From JAMQPK01 sp963782595 (GTDB taxonomy: Bacteria; Acidobacteriota; Vicinamibacteria; Vicinamibacterales; JAMQPK01), in NCBI GenBank assembly GCA_963782595.1, contig CAWAKJ010000005.1:124001-188000 (forward strand): a stretch of 64,000 nucleotides of DNA. Direction: 5' to 3'. Below, piece after piece: positions 62,022-64,000 of this stretch. The notes under the pieces are model-generated. The model did no database searches. It was not told where the DNA came from and saw only the letters and a list, made by a program, of their open reading frames with translations. Within the stretch, counting starts at the first letter, position 1. The number at the start of each line of letters is the position of its first letter. A program made the translations under genes and the position numbers.

Positions 62022-62627
62022 ATGCCGGGGATGCTGATTGCGTTCGAGGGGCTCGACCAGAGCGGCAAGGAAACACAGGCGCAGCAACTGCGCGAGCGGC
62101 TCCGCGAGTCGGGACACAAGGTGCGCCTTCTCTCGTTTCCGGACTACGGGACGTCGATCGGCGAGGAGATCGCGCGCGCATTGCAGGGCGAGCGCGAGTA
62201 CGGCGCCGACGTGATGCAGTTGCTGTTTGTGGCCAACCGCCACGAGCGTCGCGAGGCGATTGTCGAATGGATTGCCGGCGGGTTGATTCTGCTGTGCGAT
62301 CGCTATCGCGCCTCGAGCATCGCGTATGGCGAGGCACAGGGGCTGGATCCCCTATGGCTGGAAGACATCCAGCGGTTCCTGCCGGCGGCCGACCTGACCA
62401 TCTATGTCGACATTGCACCTGAAACGGCAGCGAAGCGCAAAGCCACCGATCGGGACCGTTACGAGCGCGACCTCGCGCTGCTCGGGCGCGTGCGAGAAAG
62501 CTACCGCCATCAGGCGGCACAGCCGGACTGGGTGCTGATAGACGGAGAGCAGACGAAAGACGCGATCGCGGAACAGGTGCTCGCCGCTGTGGTCGAGCGG
62601 CTGGCCAGCAGCCCCACCAGGGGTTAG
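62022..62627 (+). CDS. tmk: Thymidylate kinase
   Basis: A protein of about 201 residues that phosphorylates dTMP to dTDP. The start is taken as ATG 62022 (MPGMLIAFEG); 62031 is possible, and a TTG at 62007 lies inside the repeat. The P-loop is FEGLDQSGKETQ, where the residue after Lys is Glu rather than Ser/Thr. The dTMP-binding DRYRASSIAYGEAQG and the LID region (KRKATDRDRYERD) are present. The P-loop Glu deserves note but the rest is intact. It is transcribed with lysA. Confidence 0.93.
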   Translation: MPGMLIAFEGLDQSGKETQAQQLRERLRESGHKVRLLSFPDYGTSIGEEIARALQGEREYGADVMQLLFVANRHERREAIVEWIAGGLILLCDRYRASSIAYGEAQGLDPLWLEDIQRFLPAADLTIYVDIAPETAAKRKATDRDRYERDLALLGRVRESYRHQAAQPDWVLIDGEQTKDAIAEQVLAAVVERLASSPTRG

Positions 62628-62650
62628 GCCTGCTCGGGGATGAGGCCGCT

Positions 62651-62682
62651 CAGGGATTAGCGACTAGGGACTAGGGATTGGG
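62651..62682. repeat. GGGATT-type repeat at the 3' end of comF
   Basis: CAGGGATTAGCGACTAGGGA and following units overlap the last codons of comF (encoding SQSLVPSR) and its stop. It lies in the convergent gap between tmk and comF. Confidence 0.75.
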
Positions 62683-63472
62683 AACGCCGCTTTGTGATGA
62701 CCCGTGCGGCGGTGAGCGCGAAGACGTCTGACGCGCCGGATTCTTTCAGCACGCGAGCGCACGATTCCAGCGTCGCACCCGTTGTGCTGACATCGTCTAT
62801 CAGCAGCACCTTCATGCCCCGTACGCTCGCCTTGCCCAACCAATCCCGCCGGAGACCAAACGCATCAGCGACGTTGGCCTGACGTCGGTCTGCCGCCAAT
62901 TCCACTTGCGCTCGTGTATGGCGCCGACGAGCCAGTGCGTGGACGACAGGAAGACCGAGATGCCGGGCGAGCTCGCGGGCCTGATTGAATCCTCGAGAGT
63001 ATTCCCGGCGCCGGTGAAGAGGGACAGGCACGACGCAATCCGCCGCGGTCAACAACTCCGCACCACGCACACGCATCAGCGCGGCGAGTGGTTTTGCCAG
63101 CGAGCGGCGGCCGCTGTACTTCAGCGCGTGAATAATCTCTCTCAGCGTGCCGTCGTACTCGCCGATGGCGCGCGCCCGATCGACTGTGGCCCGATGCTGG
63201 AGACAGAGCGCGCACAGGGATTGAGGATTAGGGAGTGGGGATTGGGGCTGTCGTGCGAGCGGGTCGCCGCAGACGTCGCAGACCGGCGGTGTGATCGGCC
63301 GGATCGAGGCCCAGCAGGCGCCGCACACGCAGCCGGACAGCGGCTCTGCAAGGATGCTTCCGCACACGGCGCAGCCTGGCGCAAGGACGGCTGTGGCCAG
63401 CGCGTTGGCAGCGAACCGCAGTCCAGGGATTAGGGATTGGGGACTAGGGATTAGAACTGTCACGCGTGTCAT
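62657..63472 (-). CDS. comF: ComF-family phosphoribosyltransferase-like protein with repeat-encoded segments
   Basis: A 271-residue protein. The N-terminal zinc-ribbon region carries Cys34, 37, 48, 50, 53, 65, 68, 87 and 90 (CAVCG, CVCGAC, CDVCG, CALC). The C-terminal PRTase domain has PVPLHRRREYSRGFNQAREL and the PRPP loop VLLIDDVSTTGATLE. ComF proteins take part in DNA uptake and replication-related processes. Three segments are coded by GGGATT repeats: the N-terminus (TVLIPSPQSLIPG), residues about 74-86 between the last two zinc knuckles (RQPQSPLPNPQSL), and the C-terminus. The start overlaps the stop of the upstream four-helix-bundle gene (ATGA), which supports it. Confidence 0.92.
   Translation of the reverse strand: MTRVTVLIPSPQSLIPGLRFAANALATAVLAPGCAVCGSILAEPLSGCVCGACWASIRPITPPVCDVCGDPLARQPQSPLPNPQSLCALCLQHRATVDRARAIGEYDGTLREIIHALKYSGRRSLAKPLAALMRVRGAELLTAADCVVPVPLHRRREYSRGFNQARELARHLGLPVVHALARRRHTRAQVELAADRRQANVADAFGLRRDWLGKASVRGMKVLLIDDVSTTGATLESCARVLKESGASDVFALTAARVITKRRSQSLVPSR
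63215..63250. repeat. GGGATT-type repeat inside comF
   Basis: Units GGGATTGAGGATTAGGGAG and GGGGATTGGGG encode residues about 74-86 of ComF, between CDVCG and CALC of its zinc ribbon. The reading frame is kept. Confidence 0.8.
63424..63453. repeat. GGGATT-type repeat at the 5' end of comF
   Basis: GGGATTAGGGATTGGGGA plus CTAGGGATTAG encode ComF residues about 6-16. With four G-runs spaced 3-4 bases apart, it fits a G-quadruplex pattern on the plus (non-coding) strand. Confidence 0.8.
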
Positions 63473-63855
63473 GCCCCTGCGCGCCCGTGGTGATCCCGCG
63501 CCTCTAGTGATTCGACAAGGCCGTGCAACATGTTTCCGATTGGATCGATGTATTGCATTCCCTTCATGAGGAGCGGTCCAGGGACGAGCTTTCGCCGCCG
63601 GATCAATTCGAAGAGCGTTTCAACCTCTCGATGGGAACCCAGCGAGTAGGAGAGATGATTTAGATACGCCTTCGTCGGGCGGCGACTTCCTTCCGCGATG
63701 TTGGAAGGGATTGAAATGCCGGCCGGTATCAGTTGGTCGGCAAAGGTGAATCGGTAAGGATGCGGAATGGCCTCGACGATGTCGAAACACACCTCGGCCA
63801 GATCCATGCTGGTTTGCCAAACGACGAGATCTTTGAAGGAGTTAATTTGCGTCAT
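63469..63855 (-). CDS. Four-helix-bundle protein (23S rRNA intervening-sequence/avd-like family)
   Basis: A 128-residue helical protein with the family signature FKDLVVWQTSMDLAEVCFD, IPSNIAEGSRRPTKAYLNHL and LGSHREVETLFELI. Relatives are encoded in 23S rRNA intervening sequences and as accessory proteins of diversity-generating retroelements, but most stand alone, as here; no reverse transcriptase or rRNA is nearby. They assemble as pentamers and may bind nucleic acid. It overlaps the comF start by 4 bases and is flanked by GGGATT repeats. The function is unknown. Confidence 0.88.
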   Translation of the reverse strand: MTQINSFKDLVVWQTSMDLAEVCFDIVEAIPHPYRFTFADQLIPAGISIPSNIAEGSRRPTKAYLNHLSYSLGSHREVETLFELIRRRKLVPGPLLMKGMQYIDPIGNMLHGLVESLEARDHHGRAGA

Positions 63856-63856
63856 G

Positions 63857-63877
63857 CAGCTTGAGGGGCAAGCTGCG
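63857..63877. repeat. Small hairpin (GCAGCTTG/CAAGCTGC)
   Basis: An 8-bp perfect stem with loop AGGGG, immediately upstream of the four-helix-bundle gene start and downstream of the gene end at 63891. It may be a terminator for that gene or a translational element. Confidence 0.4.
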
Positions 63878-63890
63878 TGCCGTCGAAAAA

Positions 63891-64000
63891 TCAGGGATTG
63901 TGATTAAGGATTGGTGAGTAGTGCAGAAACTGCCGCGCTGCGGGGTGCGACGGATCGCAGAAAACGAAAAACGCGCGCCTCGGCTGAACGAATCCCTTAT
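63891..64000 (-). CDS. C-terminal end of an unidentified gene (cut by window edge)
   Basis: One minus-strand frame reads KGFVQPRRAFFVFCDPSHPA, then ARQFLHYSPILNHNP and stops at 63891. The composition looks like a real protein end, and the last residues (SPILNHNP) are encoded by another GGGATT-type repeat (63892-63922), as seen at the end of comF. Only about 35 residues are visible and I do not recognise the family. A second frame is also open here, so this is tentative. Confidence 0.4.
   Translation of the reverse strand, partial: KGFVQPRRAFFVFCDPSHPAARQFLHYSPILNHNP

Noticed and set aside
63469..63855. Diversity-generating retroelement
   Set aside because: The four-helix-bundle protein resembles avd, but there is no reverse transcriptase, template repeat or variable-repeat gene in the window.
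61993..63922. GGGATT arrays as a CRISPR array
   Set aside because: Units are 6-7 bases without unique spacers of constant length, copies are scattered between and inside genes, and no cas gene is present.

Overview
The window looks like the chromosome of an acidobacterium of the class Vicinamibacteria or a close relative. It is GC-rich and full of large exported proteins typical of that group: seven Oar-like (carboxypeptidase-regulatory-domain) outer-membrane receptors, five PQQ quinoproteins with partner c-type cytochromes, a DUF1592/DUF1552 pair, and an Acidobacterial-type VWA protein. Short palindromic repeats litter the intergenic DNA and in several places lie inside genes. The taxonomic call is inferred from gene content only; there is no rRNA or tRNA gene here.

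Layout. 1-4594 (minus): receptor, monoheme cytochrome c and quinoprotein cut by the window edge. 4865-10305 (minus): VWA protein, esterase, glucose-dehydrogenase-like quinoprotein. 10647-15035 (minus): TAXI-type solute-binding lipoprotein, sensor kinase and response regulator with 4-base overlaps, then a B3-like metallo-hydrolase. 15201-22833 (plus): frameshifted receptor, DUF1592 cytochrome-like protein, DUF1552 protein. 23133-30299 (plus): receptor, diheme cytochrome c, quinoprotein, esterase. 30476-37266: two receptors in tandem, followed by an IclR regulator. 38363-47258: cytochrome c fused to a PHM-like copper monooxygenase, bicupin, NTF2-like protein, receptor, quinoprotein, second bicupin (frameshifted). 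47315-49746 (minus): MFS carrier and a DapA-like aldolase. 49859-57883 (plus): beta-propeller, Rieske protein, diheme cytochrome c, quinoprotein, unknown exported protein, receptor. 57980-60680 (minus): radical SAM/SPASM protein, small unknown, STAS protein, ECF sigma factor. 60755-64000: housekeeping lysA, tmk (plus) and comF, four-helix-bundle protein and a gene end (minus).

How it fits together. The recurring theme is a cassette of outer-membrane receptor + c-type cytochrome + periplasmic quinoprotein, repeated with variations (esterase, cupin, Rieske protein, propeller). This suggests uptake of organic compounds across the outer membrane and their oxidation in the periplasm, with electrons passed to cytochrome c. 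The substrates cannot be read from the sequence. The cytochrome/copper-monooxygenase fusion and the Rieske-containing cassette are the least conventional members.

A second theme is repeat invasion of coding sequence. Paralogous genes inside the window and conserved family blocks show that short repeat elements have been inserted in frame into a cupin, a DUF1592 protein, ComF (three times) and an MFS carrier. One supplies the first codons of an esterase, and another has shaped a quinoprotein signal peptide. Two genes (receptor at 15201, cupin at 46298) carry one extra base each relative to paralogs in the window; these are recent mutations or sequencing errors.
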